A stretch of 64,000 bases of DNA from Paludicola sp. MB14-C6 (GTDB lineage Bacteria; Bacillota; Clostridia; Oscillospirales; Ruminococcaceae): contig NZ_CP133133.1 of assembly GCF_030908625.1 (NCBI RefSeq), positions 1,860,001-1,924,000 on the forward strand, written 5' to 3'. Numbering within the stretch: the first letter of the stretch is position 1; the number at the start of each line of letters is the position of its first letter. The notes under the pieces were generated by a model, which was given only the letters and a program-made list of their open reading frames with translations, was not told where the DNA came from and searched no databases. Below, piece after piece: positions 51,801-59,611 of the stretch. The position numbers and the translations under genes were made by a program.

Positions 51801-53916
51801 GGGCCCTGAAATTCTATTGGATAAAACAAATAGTAAATTATTTTGTTTTTCAAATGAGAAAATCTTTGAGGGGACTAACTCTAAAGGTGTTATGTATGTT
51901 ACTAATATGCCTGAAGGTGCAGTAATAAAAATATATTATGGTAGTGGTGACAGTCCAATACTTACATCTGCACCTGCGGATAATAGTGGAGTAATCATTT
52001 TAAGGCAGATCCCGCTATATACAACATGGGATAAAAAAATTTATTACGAAGTGTATGCTAGTGGATATAAATCTCCAATAAAAAAACAATACAGTTATTC
52101 TTTAGTGAGCAATAATTCAAATCTTCCATTTGATAAATCTGATCTTTTGGAATTGAGATCCATATCAATTGATCAAAATAAATATTTAAAAGATTCTTTA
52201 GATAATTATAATAATGTATGTGCTCAGGCAGATGCTATTATTGGAAATGATAAAGCTACATTAGATGAAATCAAAACAGTAACTGCAGCTTTAAACTTTG
52301 CTATTAGTAGGCTAACTGAATCTAGCTCTACGAATAAAGCAGATTTACAAGCAATGTACGATTCAAACAAAGATAAAGCTGAAACAAATTATACTGCGTC
52401 AACATGGGGAGCATTTAAAACAGCATTAGAAAATGCAAAAGAAGTTATTGATAACGCTGATGCAAACCAAAAAGATGTAGATGATACAAAAGCTGCATTA
52501 GAAACTGCTATAAACGCTCTTGTAGAACGTGGAAACAAAGCAGATTTACAAGCAATGTACGATTCAAACAAAGATAAAGCTGAAACAAATTATACTGCAT
52601 TAACATGGGGAGCATTTAAAACAGCATTAGCTAATGCAAAATTAGTTCTTGATAATACTGATGCAATCCAAAAAGATGTAGATGATACAAAAGCAGCATT
52701 AGAAATTGCTATAAACGCTCTTGTAGAACGTGGAAACAAAGCAGATTTACAAGCAATGTACGATGCAAACAAAGATAATGTAGAAGACGCATATGTTTCA
52801 ACAACATGGGGAGCATTTAAAACAGCATTAGATAATGCAAAAGCAGTTATTAATAATGCTGATGCAATCCCAAAAGATGTAGATGATGCAAAAGCAGCAT
52901 TAGATAATGCGGTAAAAGCACTTGTATTACGTGGAAACAAAGCAGATTTACAAGCAATCTACAATGCAAACAAAGAAAATGTAGAAGGCGCATATGTTTC
53001 AACAACATGGGGAGCATTTAAAACAGCATTAGATAATGCAAAAGCAGTTATTAATAATGCTGATGCAACCCCAAAAGATGTAGATGATGCAAAAGCTGCA
53101 TTAGAAACTGCAATCAAAAATTTAGTTAAGAAACCTGTTATTATTCCAACAGAACCAACATTAACGGAAAAAGTAATTGCATTGGTTAAAGATAAAACAA
53201 ATGGTAACGTAACGGTTGATTTATTGAAACCTGAAATAATTAGCAAAGACATTTTAAAGGCAGCAAAAGAGCAAAAGAAAACAGTAACGTTTGATATTGT
53301 TAATTCAAATGGTAACTTGAAATATTCATGGGCAATTGACGGAAAGAATGTAAATGAGATTAAAGACGTTAACCTTGAATTGAAAGTTTCCGAAATAAAA
53401 GCAAATGCAAATATTCAAAAAGCTGCAAACAACGAAAGTGGCTTAGTTTTATCATTCAGTCATAGTGGAAGTCTACCAACAGATACACAGGTAAAAGTAT
53501 ACGTTGGGGATCAATTTAAAGATGGCGATAAGCTACATTTCTATTATTTTAATGAAGCAAAAGGACAATTAGAGAAAATAGCAGATGAAATTGTTGTAAA
53601 AGGTGGCTATGCAATAGTATCAATCAATCATTGCTCTGATTACGTTTTGACAAAAATTGAAAACAAAGCAACAACCCCTACAAGCACAGAAACTCAAACA
53701 AATACAGCTTCCTCTACTAAAACAGAAGCTCAAGCCACTACAGCGGAACCGGCTAAAACAGAAACGCAAGCAAATACAACATCATCAACTAACACAACAC
53801 CTAAAACTAAGAATGCACAAACAGGTGATAATACACCAATTATCCCATTTGTATTTGTAGTGCTATCTGGAATTGTTATAGCTTGCATTACTAAAAGATC
53901 TAAGAAAACTCGCTAA
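48898..53916 (+). CDS. wall-anchored GH85 endo-beta-N-acetylglucosaminidase (ENGase 2)
   Basis: Second secreted GH85 enzyme, 1672 aa. A signal peptide (about 1-31, ending PSVSAA) precedes the catalytic domain: FNYYQYLDTFNFWGG, HKNGVKVTGTVFFPF and DGFFINQETS with N218 and E220. A galactose-binding-like region follows, then an F5/8C-type domain (NLALNKTVTSN ... IYEFELYAE), another beta-rich region, four FIVAR-like repeats of 67 aa, the tail domain shared with ENGase 1, a Thr/Ala-rich spacer and the signal NAQTGD (1639-1644) before a hydrophobic span and KKTR. The catalytic domains of the two enzymes are clearly diverged, while their tails are nearly the same, so specificities may differ. Ribosome binding site AAAAGGAG. 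Confidence 0.9.
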   Translation: MKQTLKKIMSIMLCCTMVVSMMTCFIPSVSAATVPPSRTILNENYAKKKSLQPLGNFLQVDELKNWSPEKDPDSRYNRSSIPLKNRYTGPLVNPNASTDAKVLALCNSTSESQGVDTVNSYAFNYYQYLDTFNFWGGTKGKGVISIPTPERIDAAHKNGVKVTGTVFFPFKDPEFVNKAMTDFVQSVYDVNTRKTVYPVADKMFEIAKYYGFDGFFINQETSISIDLANKLRNMMKYIQQNKPEGFVIQWYDSMTSGGSIVYQDSISQDNISMIQDGDTRYADEAFINFNWSVEKINTTVETMTKAGRSPFEAYASWENIPYEDYNNHPGRLDYLLGEDKKLKTSIGILGPNITLSGANSPEEFTNINEGKLWVGPTFDPTDTSTRDNKDKFPGFSSAIADKTPILGTEFVTHFTTGNGYKFYEDGIVTGKRNGWSNFSLTDIMPTWRWIVESNGSKLKPSIDYADAYWGGTSLKVEGNLESENPNHIKLYSTKLDIKDNSKLSITYKTQNTGTMKVGLCFGDSYDQTNFEFFDVSNGVSKNGWTTSEIDLSGHSNKTAIAISMKFESKSNISNYSVNVGRIAITTQQKNPGLIAKSSIDEIMFHDYKSAEARIYWYEAENADYYEIHRLKADGSREFVGATPNTAFYLAKFQREAEEDAFTFEITPVTFTGVKSKPSIIRCKWYDPIDSSESIPESKPINLALNKTVTSNVKSEPNQEPKNIVDGIITGSKWCANPAMNQNQRPSELAPHEITVDLGKETQVGRWVVYNANCPDGNEGSGFNTVNYKLKYSTDGVNFADADVVYNNKLDITDRNLETPIIARYVKISVTKDCISDNWAATRIYEFELYAEKNDYQSEPVDPINITVKNNVGTKDTARFDKLSQRTTVKLYNSMEATTPIAEKSNQSLYAGQPDNDYIAFGEFNDTKSYINLGSNEGRLYYSTISTNPYTGLTGSESVRRSVPFYGEAGPEILLDKTNSKLFCFSNEKIFEGTNSKGVMYVTNMPEGAVIKIYYGSGDSPILTSAPADNSGVIILRQIPLYTTWDKKIYYEVYASGYKSPIKKQYSYSLVSNNSNLPFDKSDLLELRSISIDQNKYLKDSLDNYNNVCAQADAIIGNDKATLDEIKTVTAALNFAISRLTESSSTNKADLQAMYDSNKDKAETNYTASTWGAFKTALENAKEVIDNADANQKDVDDTKAALETAINALVERGNKADLQAMYDSNKDKAETNYTALTWGAFKTALANAKLVLDNTDAIQKDVDDTKAALEIAINALVERGNKADLQAMYDANKDNVEDAYVSTTWGAFKTALDNAKAVINNADAIPKDVDDAKAALDNAVKALVLRGNKADLQAIYNANKENVEGAYVSTTWGAFKTALDNAKAVINNADATPKDVDDAKAALETAIKNLVKKPVIIPTEPTLTEKVIALVKDKTNGNVTVDLLKPEIISKDILKAAKEQKKTVTFDIVNSNGNLKYSWAIDGKNVNEIKDVNLELKVSEIKANANIQKAANNESGLVLSFSHSGSLPTDTQVKVYVGDQFKDGDKLHFYYFNEAKGQLEKIADEIVVKGGYAIVSINHCSDYVLTKIENKATTPTSTETQTNTASSTKTEAQATTAEPAKTETQANTTSSTNTTPKTKNAQTGDNTPIIPFVFVVLSGIVIACITKRSKKTR
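52333..53136 (+). repeat. four tandem 201-bp repeats (FIVAR-like domains)
   Basis: Units begin at 52333, 52534, 52735 and 52936, exactly 201 bases apart, each coding 67 residues that begin NKADLQAMYDSNKDKAE-like and hold TWGAFKTALENAK and KDVDDAKAALE. Units 1-2 and units 3-4 are most similar to each other, suggesting a pair was duplicated. They form a stalk of three-helix FIVAR-type domains that lifts the enzyme from the wall. Confidence 0.88.
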
Positions 53917-53954
53917 CTTCAATCCTTTTCATATCTAAAACAGCACAAAGTCAG

Positions 53955-53995
53955 TACAGCCCCTGCTTTTTCGTATTTGAAAGAGCTGGGGCTGT
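53955..53995 (+). terminator. terminator of the second GH85 gene
   Basis: TACAGCCCC / GGGGCTGTA with the same loop sequence (TTTTTCGTATTTGAAA) as the terminator at 46241. The two downstream regions remain similar for another 90 bases, showing the duplication includes the 3' flank. Confidence 0.75.
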
Positions 53996-54209
53996 ATGCT
54001 ATCAATTTTACTATATTGTTAGCAGTTTTAACATTAATACGGGTGATAAACTATCCATTATCATAGATATGTAGTAGTCAAGCAAAGTTGTAACACCAGT
54101 GTATAAATTTTATGCAGCAGTTCTGGCTACTGCAGGTGGAAGACCGCCATTGTATGTGTGAGGTCGCACATGATTGTACCATCCATACACAAACTCATAG
54201 ATTCCTTTG

Positions 54210-55692
54210 GGGTATACCAAGAATTTTGTGTAAATATAAAAACAATCAGAACAAGAAATAGGAACAAAATAGTAATTGACATAGTGTATAGGTTAGTTGA
54301 AACAAGTTTATTTAATGACAAAAGGGGCATGCCCCTTTTGTCATTAAATTTTGGCGGCTGAACATAGAATCATCCAGCGATTCTGTCCGAAAACATGATG
54401 TTTAATTGGTTTAAAACAACGTCCCAATTTCGACAACGTTGTGTCCATCGTTCGACAATTTTCTTTGAAGCTAAATACAGTATCCTTTTTAAACTATCAT
54501 CATTTTGAAATGATGGTTTGTTCTTGGTTATTTGTCTGAACTGCCTGTTTAATCCCTCAATAATATTAGTTGTGTATATTATTTTCCTTACATCAGTTGG
54601 ATATGCAAAAAAGGTTGATAGTATATCCCAGTTATCCTCCCAACTCTTTATGCAAGAAGGATAACTTTTACCCCATTTTTCTTTGAATGATATTAGATTA
54701 TTCAATGCTTCTTCCTCTGTAACAGCTTGATATACTAGTTTTAGATCTGCCATTAACTTCTTGATATCTTTGTATCCTACATATCGTGTTGAATATCGAA
54801 TTTGATGTATAATACAACGTTGAATGTGCGCTTTGGGATATGCTGCATTGATTGCTTCTTTAAAACCTTTTAAACCGTCAACACAAAATAGGTATACATC
54901 TTGCAAACCCCTTGATTTCAAGTCATTCATAACGCTCAACCAGAATTTTGAGCTCTCGTTTTCTCCAATCCAAATGCCCAATATATCTTTATTTCCTTCA
55001 AGTGTAATTCCTAAAACCACATATGCTGCTTTCGTTACAAACTGATTGTTTTCTTTTACTTTGTAGTGTATTGCATCCATGAACACAAATGGGTATACAC
55101 TATCTAGTGGACGGTTTTGCCATGCTGTTACTTCCGGCATTATTTTTTCTGTTATCTTGCTTACTAGTCCATCTGAAATTTCTACATCATAAAGATTTTT
55201 TACTTGTTCAGCAATATCTCGTTGAGACATGCCACAAGAGTAAAGTGCAATAATTTTTTCTTCCATCCCGTCAGCATTACGATTATATTTACCAATAATT
55301 TGTGGTTCAAATTCACCGTTTCTATCACGAGGAACATTAATATCCACTTCGCCAAGTTGTGTTTTAACTGTTTTCTTTGAATATCCATTTCGATAATTTT
55401 TCGACATGCTTTTTCCGTCATCGTTCGCTATTCTTTGACTTTTTTGGTAACCCAATTCTTCGTCTAATTCACTATCCATAACTTGCTGAAGAACATCTTT
55501 GAACATCTCTTTCATTGCCTGCATAACCTCTGTTGTGCTTGTGAAGTTTTGGCTGTTCACATACTCTTTTAATAACTCTTTCGGTTGCTTTTCCATAAAA
55601 AAATACTTCCTTTCATACTTGAATTTATTATCTTAATTCTTGTCTGATTGGAAGTACCTTATTCACTTTTACACAAAATTTTCGGGAGTCTC
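54210..55692 (-). mobile_element. IS256-family element, copy 1
   Basis: 1483 bases. The left end GGGTATACCAAGAATTTTGT and the right end (read inward) GAGACTCCCGAAAATTTTGT form imperfect inverted repeats. It is flanked by the 8-base target duplication TTCCTTTG (54202-54209 and 55693-55700). It interrupts the IS3 orfB. A 30-base perfect palindrome in its left part (ATGACAAAAGGGG.. near 54318-54347) is a terminator for the transposase transcript. Confidence 0.9.
54370..55596 (-). CDS. IS256-family (Mutator-type) transposase, copy 1
   Basis: A 408-aa transposase of the Mutator/IS256 family. It has the DDE-type motifs in VFMDAIHYKVKEN and LFCVDGLKGFKEAINAAYPKA (typical GLxxFPEAI), and the IIHQIRYSTRYVGYKD region. 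It looks intact and its protein is identical to that of copy 2. The ATG is preceded by AGGAAGTATTTTTTT. Confidence 0.92.
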   Translation of the reverse strand: MEKQPKELLKEYVNSQNFTSTTEVMQAMKEMFKDVLQQVMDSELDEELGYQKSQRIANDDGKSMSKNYRNGYSKKTVKTQLGEVDINVPRDRNGEFEPQIIGKYNRNADGMEEKIIALYSCGMSQRDIAEQVKNLYDVEISDGLVSKITEKIMPEVTAWQNRPLDSVYPFVFMDAIHYKVKENNQFVTKAAYVVLGITLEGNKDILGIWIGENESSKFWLSVMNDLKSRGLQDVYLFCVDGLKGFKEAINAAYPKAHIQRCIIHQIRYSTRYVGYKDIKKLMADLKLVYQAVTEEEALNNLISFKEKWGKSYPSCIKSWEDNWDILSTFFAYPTDVRKIIYTTNIIEGLNRQFRQITKNKPSFQNDDSLKRILYLASKKIVERWTQRCRNWDVVLNQLNIMFSDRIAG

Positions 55693-56279
55693 TTCCTTTG
55701 TCCATTTCATCAGCTGATTGAAATGTAAACAAGTTAAAGAATTCGTTCTTTAATGTATTATAAAAGCGTTCCATTGGCGCATTATCATAAGGACATCCAG
55801 CACGACTCATGCTCTGCTGAATGTGAGCCTTTTGGCAGTAGTCATTAAATTCTTTAGATGTAAATTGACTTCCTTGGTCGCTATGCAAAATTAGCCCTCT
55901 TGGTGGTTTGTAACGTTTGATTGCTATTTTCAATGTCTCTATTCCAAGTTCAGCAGTTATATGATTTCCATCTAGTGTCGCTACTGCTGAGCGGTCATAC
56001 AAATCAATAATAGAACAGTTATACCTCATTACCCCATCTTTTTGTGGAAGGTAGGTGAAATCAGTACACCATACCATGTTTGGCTGTTCTACATCAAAGT
56101 TTTGATTCACAAGATTCAGAAATATTTTATTAGGTATTCCTTTATTATAAATAGGTTTTTTCTTACGAACTATCGAGTTTAATCCAAGTTCAAACATGTA
56201 CTTATATATGGTTGAATAACAATATGTAAAACCATATGGAATTAGTAAATCACGCATCATTCGATAGCCTGGAAACTCC

Positions 56280-57762
56280 GGGTATACCAAGAATTTTGTG
56301 TAAATAGAAAAACAATCAGAACAAGAAATAGGAACAAAATAGTAATTGACATAGTGTATAGGTTAGTTGAAACAAGTTTATTTAATGACAAAAGGGGCAT
56401 GCCCCTTTTGTCATTAAATTTTGGCGGATGAACATAGAATCATCCAGCGATTCTGTCCGAAAACATGATGTTTAATTGGTTTAAAACAACGTCCCAATTT
56501 CGACAACGTTGTGTCCATCGTTCGACAATTTTTTTTGAAGCTAAATACAGTATCCTTTTTAAACTATCATCATTTTGAAATGATGGTTTATTCTTGGTTA
56601 TTTGTCTGAACTGCCTGTTTAATCCCTCAATAATATTAGTTGTGTATATTATTTTCCTTACATCAGTTGGATATGCAAAAAAGGTTGATAGTATATCCCA
56701 GTTATCCTCCCAACTCTTTATGCAAGAAGGATAACTTTTACCCCATTTTTCTTTGAATGATATTAGATTATTCAATGCTTCTTCCTCTGTAACAGCTTGA
56801 TATACTAGTTTTAGATCTGCCATTAACTTCTTGATATCTTTGTATCCTACATATCGTGTTGAATATCGAATTTGATGTATAATACAACGTTGAATGTGCG
56901 CTTTGGGATATGCTGCATTGATTGCTTCTTTAAAACCTTTTAAACCGTCAACACAAAATAGGTATACATCTTGCAAACCCCTTGATTTCAAGTCATTCAT
57001 AACGCTCAACCAGAATTTTGAGCTCTCGTTTTCTCCAATCCAAATGCCCAATATATCTTTATTTCCTTCAAGTGTAATTCCTAAAACCACATATGCTGCT
57101 TTCGTTACAAACTGATTGTTTTCTTTTACTTTGTAGTGTATTGCATCCATGAACACAAATGGGTATACACTATCTAGTGGACGGTTTTGCCATGCTGTTA
57201 CTTCCGGCATTATTTTTTCTGTTATCTTGCTTACTAGTCCATCTGAAATTTCTACATCATAAAGATTTTTTACTTGTTCAGCAATATCTCGTTGAGACAT
57301 GCCACAAGAGTAAAGTGCAATAATTTTTTCTTCCATCCCGTCAGCATTACGATTATATTTACCAATAATTTGTGGTTCAAATTCACCGTTTCTATCACGA
57401 GGAACATTAATATCCACTTCGCCAAGTTGTGTTTTAACTGTTTTCTTTGAATATCCATTTCGATAATTTTTCGACATGCTTTTTCCGTCATCGTTCGCTA
57501 TTCTTTGACTTTTTTGGTAACCCAATTCTTCGTCTAATTCACTATCCATAACTTGCTGAAGAACATCTTTGAACATCTCTTTCATTGCCTGCATAACCTC
57601 TGTTGTGCTTGTGAAGTTTTGGCTGTTCACATACTCTTTTAATAACTCTTTCGGTTGCTTTTCCATAAAAAAATACTTCCTTTCATACTTGAATTTATTA
57701 TCTTAATTCTTGTCTGATTGGAAGTACCTTATTCACTTTTACACAAAATTTTCGGGAGTCTC
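56280..57762 (-). mobile_element. IS256-family element, copy 2
   Basis: 1483 bases, same length and orientation as copy 1, with only a few base differences in the parts compared. Its flanks are GAAACTCC (56272-56279) and GGAACTCC (57763-57770), i.e. an 8-base target duplication with one later mutation. It interrupts the IS3 orfB nearer its start. The mutated duplication suggests this insertion is older than copy 1, whose duplication is perfect. Confidence 0.9.
56440..57666 (-). CDS. IS256-family (Mutator-type) transposase, copy 2
   Basis: A 408-aa transposase, identical at protein level to copy 1 (DDE motifs in VFMDAIHYKVKEN and LFCVDGLKGFKEAI). Base differences seen are silent (for example in the codons near 56531 and 56588). 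It is intact and could act on both copies. Confidence 0.92.
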   Translation of the reverse strand: MEKQPKELLKEYVNSQNFTSTTEVMQAMKEMFKDVLQQVMDSELDEELGYQKSQRIANDDGKSMSKNYRNGYSKKTVKTQLGEVDINVPRDRNGEFEPQIIGKYNRNADGMEEKIIALYSCGMSQRDIAEQVKNLYDVEISDGLVSKITEKIMPEVTAWQNRPLDSVYPFVFMDAIHYKVKENNQFVTKAAYVVLGITLEGNKDILGIWIGENESSKFWLSVMNDLKSRGLQDVYLFCVDGLKGFKEAINAAYPKAHIQRCIIHQIRYSTRYVGYKDIKKLMADLKLVYQAVTEEEALNNLISFKEKWGKSYPSCIKSWEDNWDILSTFFAYPTDVRKIIYTTNIIEGLNRQFRQITKNKPSFQNDDSLKRILYLASKKIVERWTQRCRNWDVVLNQLNIMFSDRIAG

Positions 57763-57946
57763 GGAACTCCATTTATAGCATGATATATTTCAACGATTTT
57801 TCGTTGAGTCGATGCCTTTTGCTCTCGATAATTAGCTTTTCTGTCTTTTAAAAAGTTATAGTATGCGTTGGGATATATGTTAAGTTTACGCAGAAGTCAT
57901 CTTAGTCCAAACTCTTCTTTATTATTCTGGATAAACTGATACTGGT

Positions 57947-58237
57947 CTAATCTATTTCCTTCGCAAAGAATGCTGCTGCCTTTTTTAAAAATGCATTTTC
58001 CTTTTGTGATTCAGCGAGTTCCTTACGCAACCGTCTGATTTCTTCATAAGCATCGGTTTCTTGTTTAATTTCAGGTTTTGTTTGGCATTCTTTACGGCGT
58101 TGTTGCAACCAATATGTAATTGTCCCTTGTCCAAGATGATATTCTTCAGTTAGGCTTTTCTTTGTACGTCCTTCTTCCAGATAGAGGCGCAAAACTTTTT
58201 CTTTGAGCTCTGGCTCATACTTATTGTAGTTTGTCAT
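57947..58237 (-). CDS. IS3-family transposase orfA
   Basis: A 96-aa helix-turn-helix DNA-binding protein of an IS3 element: YEPELKEKVLRLYLEEGRTKK and LGQGTITYWLQQRRKE form the HTH, followed by a leucine-zipper-like coiled coil (EEIRRLRKELAESQKENAFLKKAAAFF). Start 58237 is favoured by AAGGAG about ten bases upstream. It is the only intact gene of the broken IS3. Confidence 0.85.
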   Translation of the reverse strand: MTNYNKYEPELKEKVLRLYLEEGRTKKSLTEEYHLGQGTITYWLQQRRKECQTKPEIKQETDAYEEIRRLRKELAESQKENAFLKKAAAFFAKEID

Positions 58238-58490
58238 GTTGTATCCACTCCTTGATTTCATTTCATTATATCAGATTTCTATATCAAGGTGTTACAACTT
58301 TATTATAGCTATAGCCCGAAAGTGTTGCACTTAATTTGACAATCTATCAACATTAAAATGAGTGATAAACTATTCATTACATAGATAATGAGTAATTGTA
58401 GTTACGTGTACAGTATGGTATAATGTATCTTAATAAAGCGTTACTGCGGTAAAATATATACGTAATTAAATTATAACGATAGGAGAAATG

Positions 58491-58733
58491 ATGGCTAATT
58501 TTAAGGACATACGTACAATTGAGTTTTATAAAAATAAAAATACATTTACAGGAAGTGCTAACGATTTTAATTATAGAATTTCTACTGACAGTGAAAATTT
58601 TAAAGTAGAGATTTGGAAAGGTTACTTATGTTATAATAAAAGTGAAATTTTGAATCAAGAACTATTTTCTTTATCAGAAGATGGATTTAAACAAATACCA
58701 GTATGGTTACAAGAACAAAGTAAAATAATTTAA
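58491..58733 (+). CDS. small protein of unknown function (80 aa)
   Basis: Not recognised. IRTIEFYKNKNTFTGSANDFNYRI and FKVEIWKGYLCYNKSE look like a small beta-sheet protein. An AGGAG ribosome binding site sits five bases before ATG 58491 (the ATG at 58488 is too close). TATAAT near 58421 may be its -10. It ends at a bidirectional terminator. Confidence 0.55.
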   Translation: MANFKDIRTIEFYKNKNTFTGSANDFNYRISTDSENFKVEIWKGYLCYNKSEILNQELFSLSEDGFKQIPVWLQEQSKII

Positions 58734-58749
58734 TTTCACATAACACAAA

Positions 58750-58774
58750 ACTCCCTAGTTAAAAACTAGGGAGT
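58750..58774. terminator. bidirectional terminator
   Basis: ACTCCCTAGT / ACTAGGGAGT around AAAAA; a T-run follows on the minus strand (TTTTGTG). It ends both the small gene on the plus strand and the minus-strand leader transcript. Confidence 0.8.
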
Positions 58775-58848
58775 AAATAATTTATAAAAGGTCTTGCAAA
58801 CAAAACCATAATATGGTACAATCTAAATACGGGTAAGAAAATAAACCC

Positions 58849-58908
58849 CTACAGCACTACGATTGCGCTAACAAACGTAGTGCTTACGCCTAAAAGATGC
58901 ATTAACAT
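58849..58908 (-). CDS. 19-aa leader peptide of an attenuator-like unit
   Basis: ATG TTA ATG CAT ... TAG codes MLMHLLGVSTTFVSAIVVL. It lies 35 bases downstream of a strong promoter and is followed by a hairpin formed by codons 9-11 and 17-19 (AGCACTACG / CGTAGTGCT). The arrangement resembles drug-inducible leaders, where a ribosome stalled on a hydrophobic peptide (for example the IAVV or IFVI motifs of erm leaders) changes the fold. No resistance gene follows: the transcript would run only to the terminator at 58750-58774. The ribosome binding site is weak. Confidence 0.4.
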   Translation of the reverse strand: MLMHLLGVSTTFVSAIVVL

Positions 58909-58942
58909 CTTGAAGACTTATAGGAGAAAACTTCTGTGTGTA

Positions 58943-58971
58943 ATTCTAACACAGTGGTATAGAACTGTCAA
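58943..58971 (-). promoter_or_regulatory. strong minus-strand promoter of the orphan leader
   Basis: Minus strand TTGACA (58971-58966), 17-base spacer, TAGAAT (58948-58943). Confidence 0.75.
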
Positions 58972-59469
58972 GCTTTCAGAGTGTTTCAGCGCATCTGGAA
59001 GCTTGATTTTTGTTTTAGAATGCTTCTGCATTTTAAATATAAACCGTATCTTGACAAATAATAAGCCAAGACCAATATTTAAGCTGGTACTTAAATATTC
59101 GTGTCAACTCACTATTAAGGAATGACTACCCTTATAAAGCTTATTTATAGTGCCTATGAGTACATTGAGCATATGCGAGCGGTGATAAGCGGTTCAAGCA
59201 CCTACATATAATACGCTTGCGATAAATATTGTATGTAATAACTGATTGGTAATCAGTGAAGTTGCGATGACAAGCATATGTATAATGATACTCCTGCTGC
59301 GTAGTTGCGTCAGCTACCTAAAAAAGGTAGATACCTCGTATAGTCTTGAAAAAGATATAAAAGATATGTGTGTTATAACCAATAACAACTTATAGACACG
59401 TTAAATATATTTATATATAACAATGCACTAAATTCATTCCATTTGGAGTGAATTTAGTGGATCGTTAAA
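58972..59469. other. 498-base gap between orphan leader and tRNA-Leu
   Basis: No gene supported. Small hairpins are present: ACTGATTGGTAATCAGT near 59240, CTACCTAAAAAAGGTAG near 59314, and CACTAAATTCA / TGAATTTAGTG at about 59427-59460, just beyond the tRNA 3' end, which may be the tRNA's terminator. GTTGACA near 59103 (minus) may be another -35. Confidence 0.45.
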
Positions 59470-59558
59470 TGGTGCTGGTGACCGGAATCGAACCGGTACG
59501 AGGAGTTAACCTCACAGGATTTTAAGTCCTGGGCGTCTGCCAGTTCCGCCACACCAGC
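59470..59558 (-). tRNA. tRNA-Leu (anticodon TAA)
   Basis: Class II tRNA with acceptor stem GCTGGTG / CACCAGC, discriminator A and encoded CCA. The anticodon arm is CAGGA CTTAAAA TCCTG, giving anticodon TAA (reads UUA). A long variable arm and GGTTCGATTCC T-arm are present. Its 3' end faces the island. Such tRNA 3' ends are common integration sites, but no matching att copy was found elsewhere in the window. Confidence 0.97.
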
Positions 59559-59582
59559 AACTCGTTTCCCGAGTGCTTTACT

Positions 59583-59611
59583 ATAATACTATATAAACTT
59601 AAGATTGTCAA
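59583..59611 (-). promoter_or_regulatory. promoter of tRNA-Leu
   Basis: Minus strand TTGACA (59611-59606), 17-base spacer, TATTAT (59588-59583), 25 bases before the tRNA. Confidence 0.85.

Larger units (their letters stand above)
54110..57946 (-). pseudogene. IS3-family transposase orfB in three pieces
   Basis: Minus-strand pieces 57771-57946 (LDQYQFIQNNKEEFG ... YHAINGVPGYR), 55701-56271 (YRMMRDLLIPYGFTYCYS ... QSADEMDKG) and 54110-54201 (IYEFVYGWYNHVRPHTYNGG ... ARTAA) join into one DDE integrase-type transposase when the two inserts are removed. The catalytic residues are visible in WCTDFTYLP, LHSDQGSQFTS and MERFYNTLKNEFF. A TGA at FGLR*LLRKLN is an additional inactivating stop in the first piece. 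IS3 elements normally make OrfAB by -1 frameshifting. Confidence 0.85.
54084..58301 (-). mobile_element. IS3-family element, interrupted by two IS256-type elements
   Basis: The ends AAAGTTGTAACACC (54084-54097) and its inverted copy GGTGTTACAACTTT (58288-58301) bound the element. Removing both inserted elements and their target duplications leaves about 1.24 kb, a normal IS3-family size. It carries orfA intact and orfB in three pieces with an additional internal stop, so the element is inactive. Confidence 0.85.

Noticed and set aside
52333..53136. CRISPR-like array because of regular spacing
   Set aside because: The period is 201 bases, the units are coding without short spacers, and they lie in one long reading frame.
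58880..59125. Open frame of 81 codons on the plus strand
   Set aside because: It has no ribosome binding site, an odd Cys/Leu/Arg-rich composition and overlaps the minus-strand leader peptide and promoter; not treated as a gene.
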